6,446 nt of DNA from Chloroflexota bacterium. Its GTDB lineage: Bacteria; Chloroflexota; Limnocylindria; QHBO01. Positions 1-6,321 of the stretch are shown one piece after another (position 1 is the first letter of the stretch; each line of letters opens with the position of its first letter). The notes under the pieces are model-generated. The model had not been told where the DNA came from, searched no databases, and was given only the letters and a program-made list of their open reading frames with translations. Location of the stretch: the NCBI GenBank assembly GCA_029865285.1, contig JAOUHE010000097.1, forward strand, positions 1 to 6,446. Reading direction: 5' to 3'. Position numbers and translations under genes: made by a program.

Positions 1-1876
1 CCGCGCGGTAGTTGCTGATCCAGGTATCGACGTGGATCACCGTTCCCGCGGCGTCCCGCACGGTCCGGGTGACCGACGCATCGAAGCCGTTGTAGGCACC
101 TTCAACCCGCACGCTCGTCCCCGGGGCGAGGGAAGGGTTGAAGATCGTGGTCTCGCGGGCAGCCTTCCGATTGCTGATGATCGGTGCCGATAGGGATACG
201 GTCCGTCCGGTGGGCACGCCCCAGATGTCGAAGCGGACCATGCCCGATGCGGTATAGGCGCGAATGACGATGGGGCCAGCCGTGTCGTTGCGGAACGCCA
301 TCGACACCTTGTACGTGTCGGCGGCGTAGACGGTCGCGTCGAGGCCGAGTGGGTAGCGCGCGATGTAGTAGTAGTGATTCTGCCGCTCGCCCATCTCGAG
401 CCCGCCGCGCATCGCCGCATTGAACAGCGTGGTCGAGGTGGAGCAGATGCCGCCGGCCAATACGCCGTTCGGCGTGCTGCGGCCGCCGATGATCGCGCCG
501 CCGTACCCGTAGCCGCGCGCCTCGGTGACCGGGCCGATCCGCTCCCAGAAGTCGAACCACTCGCCTGGCGCCAGAACGAGCCCGTTGAGGTCCTGCGCGG
601 GGATGCTGATGTTGGCGCTGTAGAAGTTGCCGATCCCCGAGGTGTAGTTCGTCGTCCAGGTGGAGATTCGCTCCAACCGTGGTGCCGCGGCCTCGGCTGC
701 CTCGGTGGTCAGCATCGCCGGGACAAGGTCGTAGACCGGCTCCACCTTCAAGACCGATGCACCGTCGGCACGCTCGTTGAGCGCATCCATGACGGCCAGG
801 GCGGTACGGGTCAGGTTCAGCGAGCGACCGTCAACGGCCGCCGTCACCTCCACAACGCCCGTCGTGCCGAACACGAAGCTGGCGTTGCGCGGCGTGGCAA
901 CGAACAATTCCGCCGACGGCGCGAGCTTCGCGCGCAGCTCGGTGATGTCGGCACGGGCCTCGTAGGCGCTGTCCCGCCCCGGGCCGAACACGAGGGAGCC
1001 GGCGATATCGTCAGCGCTCAACACTGCCTGCTGACCCTCCTCGCCTTCGACGGTGAGCGTCTGGCGGCTCATCGCCCGCGCCGCATTCACCGCGGCCTGG
1101 GCAACCGCGGTGGTGACGCGTGACTCGACAGGCGAAGTGCTGAGCGTGACCACCACGTCGTCCGGAGCAGGTACCGAGATCGCCGCGCCGAGCGCGGCTC
1201 GGATGGCGCTGGCCTCGAGCCGTCGGCCAGGGCTCGCTGGACGGACCGAGAAGCCGGAGGCGGGATCGTAGAGCGCCCTGGCGCCGATGGGCGGGGAGGT
1301 GAACCGTACCGCGATGCGCGTCACCACCTCGTCGATGGCATCCGCCTCGTAGCCGTGGACCCGGACGGGCAGTTCGGTCGAGATGGCCAACAGGCCGATA
1401 CGGGCCAGGCCATCGGTCAGCATGTTCCCGCTGCGAGCGACCGTGAAGGCCGCGTCGAGCATCGCTTCCCACTCGTAACCCCGCCCGATCTCGTCATAGG
1501 GGATCCGGGTCGGCACTCCGTCGACCACGACCGTCGCGATTCCTGCGGTGAGCGACGGGAGTTTCTCCCGGAGGCGCGCTTCCGCTTCGTCGCGCGTGAG
1601 GCCGCCCAGCGCGACTTCACCGATCCGGACGCCGGGCATCACCCGCCCACTGTTGGCGGCGGCCACCGTGGCCGAGACGCCGACAAGTGCCGACAGCACG
1701 ACCGCCGCGACAATGGCGACCGCCCGGGATCGGCCTGACAGCCGCCTTCTGCCGGTCGGCGGTTCGGGCCCAGCTGGCTCCGCTACAGGCGGTTCGGGCG
1801 CGGTGGGCGCATCCACCGCAGCGGGAGCGGCTGCTGCCTCATCACCTCCGGCGGGCACAGCCGACTTTCGACCCAT
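1..1876 (-). CDS. VanW-domain cell-wall protein with peptidoglycan-binding-like repeats (YoaR type), partial at C-terminus
   Basis: The minus-strand frame is open from ATG at 1876 to the left window edge: 625 codons with no stop, so the C-terminus lies outside. Residues 6-42 form an Ala/Pro-rich, probably cytoplasmic tail with repeated PEPP. An Arg-rich stretch follows, then one membrane segment at about 51-74. The extracytoplasmic part opens with PGVRIGEVALGGLTRDEA (81-98), typical of the PG_binding_4 module, and a second such module appears to lie near 330-360. The VanW domain spans about 405-553: W407 with TTNY, an APGEWFDFWERIGPVTEARGY block, GGICSTSTTLFNAA with C478, then HYYYIARYPLGLDATVY. 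VanW was named from vancomycin-resistance clusters. As I recall, VanW proteins of Clostridioides difficile have been reported as L,D-transpeptidases using the conserved Cys. A cell-wall role here is inferred, not proven. No upstream in-frame start was seen. GAGG at 1894-1891 is 14 nt from the ATG, which is rather far. Confidence 0.93.
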   Translation of the reverse strand, partial: MGRKSAVPAGGDEAAAAPAAVDAPTAPEPPVAEPAGPEPPTGRRRLSGRSRAVAIVAAVVLSALVGVSATVAAANSGRVMPGVRIGEVALGGLTRDEAEARLREKLPSLTAGIATVVVDGVPTRIPYDEIGRGYEWEAMLDAAFTVARSGNMLTDGLARIGLLAISTELPVRVHGYEADAIDEVVTRIAVRFTSPPIGARALYDPASGFSVRPASPGRRLEASAIRAALGAAISVPAPDDVVVTLSTSPVESRVTTAVAQAAVNAARAMSRQTLTVEGEEGQQAVLSADDIAGSLVFGPGRDSAYEARADITELRAKLAPSAELFVATPRNASFVFGTTGVVEVTAAVDGRSLNLTRTALAVMDALNERADGASVLKVEPVYDLVPAMLTTEAAEAAAPRLERISTWTTNYTSGIGNFYSANISIPAQDLNGLVLAPGEWFDFWERIGPVTEARGYGYGGAIIGGRSTPNGVLAGGICSTSTTLFNAAMRGGLEMGERQNHYYYIARYPLGLDATVYAADTYKVSMAFRNDTAGPIVIRAYTASGMVRFDIWGVPTGRTVSLSAPIISNRKAARETTIFNPSLAPGTSVRVEGAYNGFDASVTRTVRDAAGTVIHVDTWISNYRA

Positions 1877-1920
1877 GATTTGATTGTGATCCTCGCCATC
1901 GCCGATGTCGAGGGCGATCG

Positions 1921-1949
1921 TTCGCCTCCGGCGGACCCGGTGCTATACT
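1921..1949 (+). promoter_or_regulatory. Predicted sigma70-type promoter with extended -10, driving rpsT
   Basis: TGCTATACT at 1941-1949 matches the extended -10 consensus: TG, one base, then TATACT (5 of 6 to TATAAT). A weak -35 element, TTCGCC at 1921-1926, lies 17 bases upstream. The predicted start of transcription is near A1955, giving a leader of about 64 nt before the rpsT GTG. The reverse strand of the same site reads TATAGC, so it might also serve the divergent VanW-domain gene, though no good -35 is seen in that direction. This is prediction from consensus only. Confidence 0.55.
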
Positions 1950-1960
1950 CCGCGACCGAG

Positions 1961-1986
1961 GCGCCTGGCTTCCCCGGCGCTCTTTT
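1961..1986 (+). promoter_or_regulatory. Leader hairpin followed by a short T-rich run, upstream of rpsT
   Basis: GCGCC at 1961-1965 can pair with GGCGC at 1976-1980 around a 10-nt loop, and TCTTTT follows at 1981-1986. It lies a few bases after the predicted transcription start, inside the rpsT leader. It could be a 5' stabilising hairpin, a weak attenuator or part of an S20 autoregulatory site. Five GC pairs may also arise by chance in such GC-rich DNA. Confidence 0.3.
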
Positions 1987-2007
1987 CATGCTCATCACCC
2001 CTTCGCT

Positions 2008-2011
2008 GAGG
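2008..2011 (+). promoter_or_regulatory. Ribosome binding site of rpsT (GAGG)
   Basis: GAGG lies 7 nt before the GTG at 2019. This is good Shine-Dalgarno spacing. It fixes the GTG as the S20 start, because the encoded N-terminus (MARKARTWKG) begins there and no better-placed ATG exists in frame. Confidence 0.75.
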
Positions 2012-2018
2012 ATCATTC

Positions 2019-2555
2019 GTGGCAAGAAAAGCTCGAACCTGGAAGGGGGCACGTACGCCCCAGGCGCTCAAGCGCGCTCGCCAGTCGCTCCGCCGGCACG
2101 CGGTCAATCGCCGCACCCGGAGCGAGGCCAAGACCCTCGTGCAGCAGGCCAACAGCATCGCCCTTGGCCGCTCTGATGGAGACGGACCGGCTGCAGTGAC
2201 GGCAGCCATCAGCGCCCTGGACAAGGCCGCTGAGAAGGGGATCATCCACCCCAACAACGCAGCGCGCCGCAAGAGCCGCCTGATGGCCAAGGCAAATGCC
2301 GCACACCTGCTCGACGGTGCAACGGTCGAGATCGCAGCCGCTCCGAAGAAGAAGTCGACTGCCACGAAGACCGCCCAGCGCAAGAAGGTCGCCGTCGCCA
2401 AGGCGTCGAAGGCGGCCGCCGCCAAGGCTCCCGATCGACCGCGCACCGCCGCCGGCAAGGCCAAGGTGGCCGTCGTGCGCGCCTCACGCGACTCGGCCGC
2501 GGCCCGAAAGCGCGCGAAGACCGATGCCACGGGCGAGTCGCCGGCCGACGCGTAG
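2019..2555 (+). CDS. rpsT: 30S ribosomal protein S20 with Lys/Ala-rich C-terminal extension
   Basis: S20 binds 16S rRNA in the bottom of the small ribosomal subunit and is needed for its assembly. The product is 178 residues, about twice the usual 85-90. Residues 1-98 look like S20: a basic first helix (ALKRARQSLRRHAVNRRTRSEAKTL, about 16-40, in which RSEAKTL is typical), then AAISALDKAAEKGIIHPNNAARRKSRLMAKAN at about 62-93, which holds the diagnostic KGIIHPNNAARRKSRL core. Residues about 101-178 are a low-complexity tail rich in Lys, Ala and Arg, resembling histone H1-like tails, and probably disordered. The GTG start has GAGG 7 nt upstream. E. coli rpsT also uses a non-ATG start (UUG), which is tied to its autoregulation; whether the GTG matters here is unknown. 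The gene is divergent from the VanW-domain gene and stands 13 bp ahead of the MOSC gene, so the two plus-strand genes are probably cotranscribed. Confidence 0.95.
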   Translation: MARKARTWKGARTPQALKRARQSLRRHAVNRRTRSEAKTLVQQANSIALGRSDGDGPAAVTAAISALDKAAEKGIIHPNNAARRKSRLMAKANAAHLLDGATVEIAAAPKKKSTATKTAQRKKVAVAKASKAAAAKAPDRPRTAAGKAKVAVVRASRDSAAARKRAKTDATGESPADA

Positions 2556-2568
2556 CTCCACCCCGCCA

Positions 2569-3039
2569 GTGGCCGACTTGTCCGTGCGCGTGGTCAGTGT
2601 CAACGTCTCCCCCGGCGGGGTCCCCAAGCTCCCGGTCTCCGAGCAGTGGGTGGGCCGCCTTGGCCTCGCCGATGACCGGCACACCGAACCCGAGCCGGAT
2701 CATGGTGGACCTGACCAGGCCGTCTGCCTCTACTCCGTGGAGGCGATCGCACGAGTCGGCGCCGACGGGCATACCGCATTCCCCGGCGCCTACGGCGAGA
2801 ACCTGACGCTCGAGGGCATGGAGATGGACTCGATCGCGCCCGGCGATCTGCTCACCATCGGTGAGGGGGGACTGGTCCTGGAGCTTACAAAGCGCGCCGA
2901 GCCATGCCAGACGATCGCCCACTGGTTCGTCGAGCGTCGCATCGGGCGGATCAACTCGCGCCAATACCCCGCGGATGCACGCTGGTACGCGCGGGTGGTA
3001 ACCGAGGGGCCAGTGCGTGCTGGGGACGCCGTCCGCTAG
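2569..3039 (+). CDS. MOSC-domain protein (YiiM-like)
   Basis: MOSC domains (molybdenum cofactor sulfurase C-terminal) are beta-barrel modules thought to carry or deliver sulfur, or to handle molybdenum-cofactor-linked reductions, through a conserved Cys. The 156-residue product is a stand-alone MOSC protein. It has VVSVNVSPGGVPKLPV at 8-23, then GLADDRHTEPEPDHGGPDQAV (32-52), which corresponds to the usual GLxGDxx...HGGPDxAV. GENLTLEG lies at 76-83, PGDLLTIGEG at 91-100, and EPCQTI holds the conserved Cys, C113. It ends in the typical ARVVTEGPVRAGDAV. The start is uncertain. GTG 2569 is listed; GTG 2584 or TTG 2578 would also give a normal N-terminus, and ATG 2524 would overlap rpsT by 32 nt. 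None has a clear ribosome binding site, so translation may depend on coupling to rpsT. The substrate cannot be named from the sequence. Confidence 0.9.
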   Translation: MADLSVRVVSVNVSPGGVPKLPVSEQWVGRLGLADDRHTEPEPDHGGPDQAVCLYSVEAIARVGADGHTAFPGAYGENLTLEGMEMDSIAPGDLLTIGEGGLVLELTKRAEPCQTIAHWFVERRIGRINSRQYPADARWYARVVTEGPVRAGDAVR

Positions 3040-3830
3040 GAGTCTGCGCTCCGGCGGCGGACCTTCCAGATGTGCTCCATCGGCCATCGGAGTGCCCATT
3101 CGCGATCGGCATCGGTCCGGTAGCTGCTGACCGCGTCGGGCGGCGGTCGCAATTCGATCAGGTCCTCGACCTCGAAGCCATTCGCCCGGAAGAGTCGGAT
3201 CCACTCGCCGTACGGGAGCTGGAACTCGACGTGCTGGGATTCGCCCACGTCGACCACCTTCAGGTCGAAGTAGTCGAGGCTCAATCGGTCGGTCACCTGC
3301 TCCGAGTCGGGCGGCCAGCAGATGTCGGCGATGGGGGTGTGCATGCTGAAGACGAGCAGTCCGCCGTCACGCAGCAGACGGGCGGCCTCCGGAACCGTTC
3401 GGCGCGGATCGGCGAATACCATCGCACCGTGGTCGCAGTAGATCACGTCGAAACTGGCGTCCGGATATGGCACCGCCTCCGCGCTGGCATGGATCAGCGG
3501 AACGTCCAGGCCCGCCTCCGCCACCAGGAGGCGCGCGTGCTCGAGCTGTCGCTCCGACAGGTCGAGTCCCACCGGCCGGGCGCCCCGCTGGGCCAGGGCG
3601 ATCGACCACTGCGCCGCCCCACATCCGAGCTCCAGCACATCCTTGCCCGCCACATCGCCCAGGGCACGCAGCTCATCCTCGGGGATCTGCCAGACGCCCC
3701 ACCCGGCGCCATGCCGGGCCAGGTCGGGGCCGTGATCGGCCTGGTAGGTATCGGAGAGCTCGTTCCAGAACGCGCGGTTGCGACGGGCGTGATCGGTCAG
3801 GCCAGGGACGACCGCGTCGCCGTCGCTCAT
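3036..3830 (-). CDS. Class I SAM-dependent methyltransferase (Methyltransf_11-like)
   Basis: This predicted cytoplasmic methyltransferase has 264 residues, and its substrate is unknown. A Rossmann SAM-binding fold is visible. Motif I is VLELGCGAAQWS (65-76). The acidic end of strand 2 is VGLDLSERQLEHA (87-99), with D90 expected to contact the SAM ribose. ASAEAVPYPDASFDVIYCDHGAMVF (115-139) covers motifs II/III, and EAARLLRDGGLLVFSMHTP (148-166) is the post-motif region. The N-terminal part has NRAFWNELSDTYQ and GWGVWQIPEDEL, common in actinobacterial and Chloroflexota homologues of this type. The C-terminal part (170-264) is rich in aromatic and acidic residues and probably forms the substrate lid. 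The ATG overlaps the eno stop in ATGA (3830-3827), and no separate ribosome binding site is seen, so it is read as the last gene of the gap-pgk-eno operon. Its stop overlaps that of the convergent MOSC gene. Confidence 0.93.
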   Translation of the reverse strand: MSDGDAVVPGLTDHARRNRAFWNELSDTYQADHGPDLARHGAGWGVWQIPEDELRALGDVAGKDVLELGCGAAQWSIALAQRGARPVGLDLSERQLEHARLLVAEAGLDVPLIHASAEAVPYPDASFDVIYCDHGAMVFADPRRTVPEAARLLRDGGLLVFSMHTPIADICWPPDSEQVTDRLSLDYFDLKVVDVGESQHVEFQLPYGEWIRLFRANGFEVEDLIELRPPPDAVSSYRTDADREWALRWPMEHIWKVRRRSADS

Positions 3831-5128
3831 CCGCCGGCGAAGGCCGCGAACGCGCCGCGGCCGGCGTACTCGGCAGCGTCGCCCAGCTCCTCCTCGATAC
3901 GCAGCAGGCGGTTGTACTTGGCGATCCGCTCGCTGCGGCTGATGGAGCCCGTCTTGATCTGCCCCGTACCCAGCGCCACCACCAGGTCGGCGATGGTGGT
4001 GTCCTCGGTCTCTCCTGACCGGTGGCTGATCACTGCCGTCCAGCCGGCGGCGTGCGCCATCTCGACCGCCTCGCGCGTCTCAGTCAGGGTGCCGATCTGG
4101 TTGAGCTTGACCAGGATCGAGTTGGCGGCGCGCTCACGGATGCCGCGTGACAGGCGTTCGGTGTTCGTCACCAGCAGGTCGTCGCCCATTACCTGGATGC
4201 GGTCGCCGAGCCGCTCGGTCAGCGCGGTCCAGCCGGCCCAGTCATCTTCCGACAGGCCGTCCTCAAGGCTGATGATCGGGAAGCGGGCGGCCCAGTCGGC
4301 CCAGAAACCGACCATCTCGTCGCTCGACAGCGTTCGTCCCTCGCGCGTCAATGCATACGAGCCTGCCTCGTAGAGCTCCGTCGCAGCGGGATCGAGAGCG
4401 ATCGCGATCTGCTCCCCGGGCCGGTATCCGGCCCGTTCGATCGCCTCGAGCACGAGGGCGATCGCCGCCTCGTTGGTGCCGAGGCTGGGCGCATAGCCGC
4501 CCTCGTCGCCGACGGTCGTGGCGAACCCCCGTTCGTGAAGCAATGAGCCGAGCGCATGAAACGTCTCGGCGGCCCAGCGCAGCGCCTCCGCAAAGGTCGG
4601 CGCGGCGAGCGGGGCGATCATGAATTCCTGGAAGTCGGTCGAGTCGACGGCGTGCTTGCCACCGTTGAGGATGTTCACCAGCGGCACCGGCAGGCGGTGC
4701 GCTGCCGCTCCTCCGAGCGACCGATAGAGCGGAATCTCCTCCGCCGCTGCGGCGGCATGCGCGACCGCCAGCGACACGCCGAGCAGGGCATTGGCCCCCA
4801 GGCGGCCCTTGTTCGGCGTGCCGTCGAGCACGATCAACAGGCGGTCGAGCCCGGGCTGGTCCAGGGCGTCGAACCCGGCAACCGCTTCGCCGATCTCGGT
4901 ATTCACATTGGCAACCGCGTCGAGGACGCCCTTGCCGCCGTATCGCGACTTGTCTCCGTCGCGCAACTCAACCGCTTCATGCGCGCCCGTCGAGGCGCCC
5001 GACGGCACGATCGCGCGTCCCAACGCGCCGCCGGAGAGTCGCACCTCTACCTCAACGGTCGGGTTCCCGCGCGAGTCGAGCACCTCGCGGGCGTGCACCC
5101 CTGCGATCCGCGGGTCCATGGTGCTCAC
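3827..5128 (-). CDS. eno: Enolase (phosphopyruvate hydratase)
   Basis: Enolase interconverts 2-phosphoglycerate and phosphoenolpyruvate in the cytoplasm and needs Mg2+. The 433-residue length is normal. Numbered from the GTG at 5128, the family landmarks are all present: AREVLDSRGNPTVEVEV (13-29), the catalytic loop SGASTGAHEA (43-52), DFQEFM with E168, VGDEGGYAPS with the acid/base-partner E209, metal ligands D246, E289 and D316, catalytic K341 in LVKLNQIGT, H369 with SHRSGETEDTTIADL, and K392 in QIKTG. The GTG overlaps the pgk stop as GTGA. An ATG three codons in (5119) also gives a typical N-terminus and has GAGAGG at 5135-5130, 10 nt upstream, so it may be the true start. Third gene of the gap-pgk-eno-methyltransferase operon. 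No key residue is missing. Confidence 0.98.
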   Translation of the reverse strand: MSTMDPRIAGVHAREVLDSRGNPTVEVEVRLSGGALGRAIVPSGASTGAHEAVELRDGDKSRYGGKGVLDAVANVNTEIGEAVAGFDALDQPGLDRLLIVLDGTPNKGRLGANALLGVSLAVAHAAAAAEEIPLYRSLGGAAAHRLPVPLVNILNGGKHAVDSTDFQEFMIAPLAAPTFAEALRWAAETFHALGSLLHERGFATTVGDEGGYAPSLGTNEAAIALVLEAIERAGYRPGEQIAIALDPAATELYEAGSYALTREGRTLSSDEMVGFWADWAARFPIISLEDGLSEDDWAGWTALTERLGDRIQVMGDDLLVTNTERLSRGIRERAANSILVKLNQIGTLTETREAVEMAHAAGWTAVISHRSGETEDTTIADLVVALGTGQIKTGSISRSERIAKYNRLLRIEEELGDAAEYAGRGAFAAFAGG

Positions 5129-6321
5129 GCCTCTCGATCCAGCAGCGCCGCAACCCCGGGGAGCACCTTGGCCTCGATGAATTCCAGGGACGCACCGCCG
5201 CCGGTGCTGACGTGGGTCATCTGGTCGACCAGGCCAAGTTTGTCCACCGCGGAGACCGAATCGCCGCCGCCGACGATGGTGACCACACCGGCGGCCGTGC
5301 GCGAGGCCACGTAGCGCGCCATCGCGTTGGTGCCGTCAGCGAAGGGGGCGATCTCGAAGATGCCCATCGGGCCGTTCCAGAAGATCGTCCGGGCCTTGGC
5401 GAGGTGCGTCGTATAGGCGGCCACCGTGGCGGGGCCGATGTCGACCACCGACCAGTCCTTGGGCACCCCCGAGGCGGCCACCACCTGCCGCTGCGAGCGA
5501 TAGTGGATCTGCGCCGCCACCACGACATCGGTGGGCAGCATCAGCCGCACGCGCTTGCGTCGCGCCTCGGCCATGATCCGCGAGGCGTTCTCCAACTGGT
5601 CAGCCTCGACCAGGCTCTTGCCCATCGCATTGCCCTTGGCGGCAAGGAACGTGTTGGCCATGCCGCCGCCGACCAGGATCGCCTGGCAACGCGACAGGAG
5701 CGCTTCGAGTACTTCGAGCTTACCCGAGATCTTTGCCCCGCCGATGATCGTGTGGAACGGCCGTGGCGGCTTCCCGAGCAAGGTGGAAAGCGCGCGCACC
5801 TCGGACTCGAGCAGGAACCCGGCGACGCTCGGCAGGAAGTGCGTGATGCCCTCGGTCGAGGCGTGGGCGCGGTGGGCGGAGCCGAATGCATCGTTGACGT
5901 AGATATCGGCCATGTCCGCCAGCGCCCTGGCGAACTTCGGATCGTTCGTCTCTTCCTCTGCGTGGAAGCGCAGATTCTCCAGCAGGAGGAGGTCGCCCGG
6001 GCGAAGTTTGTCGACCGCCACCTGCACGCCCGGCCCAAGGGCGTCGCCGGTCATCCGCACCTGGCGGCCCAGCAGTTGACCGAGCCGGTCGGCGACCGGC
6101 TTGAGCCGCAGCGCGTCGTTGACTTTGCCCTTCGGCCGGCCCAGGTGGCTGGCCAGGATGACGATCGCGCCGCGCTCGAGCAGATAGGTGATCGTCGGCA
6201 GGCTGGCACGGATGCGGGTGTCGTCGGTGATTCGCCCGTCGTCGAGGGGCACGTTGAGGTCGGCACGCAGGAAGACGCGCTTCCCCCGTACATCGATGTC
6301 GCGAACCGTCTGCTTGTTCAC
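5125..6321 (-). CDS. pgk: Phosphoglycerate kinase
   Basis: Transfers phosphate from 1,3-bisphosphoglycerate to ADP, an ATP-forming step of glycolysis, in the cytoplasm. From GTG 6321 the product is 398 residues, the usual length. It shows the PGK signature RVFLRADLNVPLD (15-27), the substrate-binding ASHLGRPKG (57-65), LLENLRFHAEEE (113-124) and NDAFGSAHRAHAS (143-155). The nucleotide-binding half has GGAKISGKLEVLE (194-206), ILVGGGMANTF (215-225), WNGPMGIFE (315-323), GGGDSVSAVDKLG (351-363) and HVSTGGGASLEFIE (370-383). GTG 6321 was chosen because NKQTVRDIDVRGKRVFLRADLN is the normal PGK N-terminus and because it overlaps the gap stop codon as GTGA. The frame is open further upstream to an ATG at 6375, but that would only read through gap. 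No strong ribosome binding site is visible, consistent with coupling to gap. Confidence 0.98.
   Translation of the reverse strand: MNKQTVRDIDVRGKRVFLRADLNVPLDDGRITDDTRIRASLPTITYLLERGAIVILASHLGRPKGKVNDALRLKPVADRLGQLLGRQVRMTGDALGPGVQVAVDKLRPGDLLLLENLRFHAEEETNDPKFARALADMADIYVNDAFGSAHRAHASTEGITHFLPSVAGFLLESEVRALSTLLGKPPRPFHTIIGGAKISGKLEVLEALLSRCQAILVGGGMANTFLAAKGNAMGKSLVEADQLENASRIMAEARRKRVRLMLPTDVVVAAQIHYRSQRQVVAASGVPKDWSVVDIGPATVAAYTTHLAKARTIFWNGPMGIFEIAPFADGTNAMARYVASRTAAGVVTIVGGGDSVSAVDKLGLVDQMTHVSTGGGASLEFIEAKVLPGVAALLDREA
5130..5135 (-). promoter_or_regulatory. Ribosome binding site candidate of eno (GAGAGG)
   Basis: On the minus strand GAGAGG lies inside the end of pgk. It is 1 nt before the GTG at 5128, which is too close to serve it, and 10 nt before the ATG at 5119, an acceptable spacing. 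It therefore favours the ATG as the main eno start, three codons inside the longest reading. Confidence 0.45.

Noticed and set aside
374..1123. A 249-codon plus-strand open frame opposite the VanW-domain gene
   Set aside because: The minus-strand frame is continuously open for 625 codons and encodes recognisable domains; the plus frame shows none.
1758..1799. Short direct repeat GGCGGTTCGGG near 1758 and 1788
   Set aside because: It encodes the repeated PEPP in the Pro/Ala-rich N-terminal tail of the VanW-domain protein and is explained by protein composition.
1961..1986. The hairpin plus T-run as a terminator of an upstream plus-strand gene
   Set aside because: There is no plus-strand gene upstream; the neighbour on the left is on the minus strand, so the element belongs to the rpsT leader if it is real.
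2296..3039. A 247-codon reading of the MOSC gene starting at ATG 2296
   Set aside because: The extra 91 residues are an Arg/Pro/Ser-rich shadow of the S20 tail, and MOSC homology begins only around 2584.
2242..3204. A 320-codon minus-strand frame opposite rpsT and the MOSC gene
   Set aside because: It is antisense to two conserved proteins and has no recognisable motif.
2904..4373. A 489-codon plus-strand open frame antisense to the methyltransferase and eno
   Set aside because: It lies opposite two clearly recognised genes, its translation is low-complexity Arg/Ala/Pro-type sequence with no domain I recognise, and long antisense frames are expected in GC-rich coding DNA.
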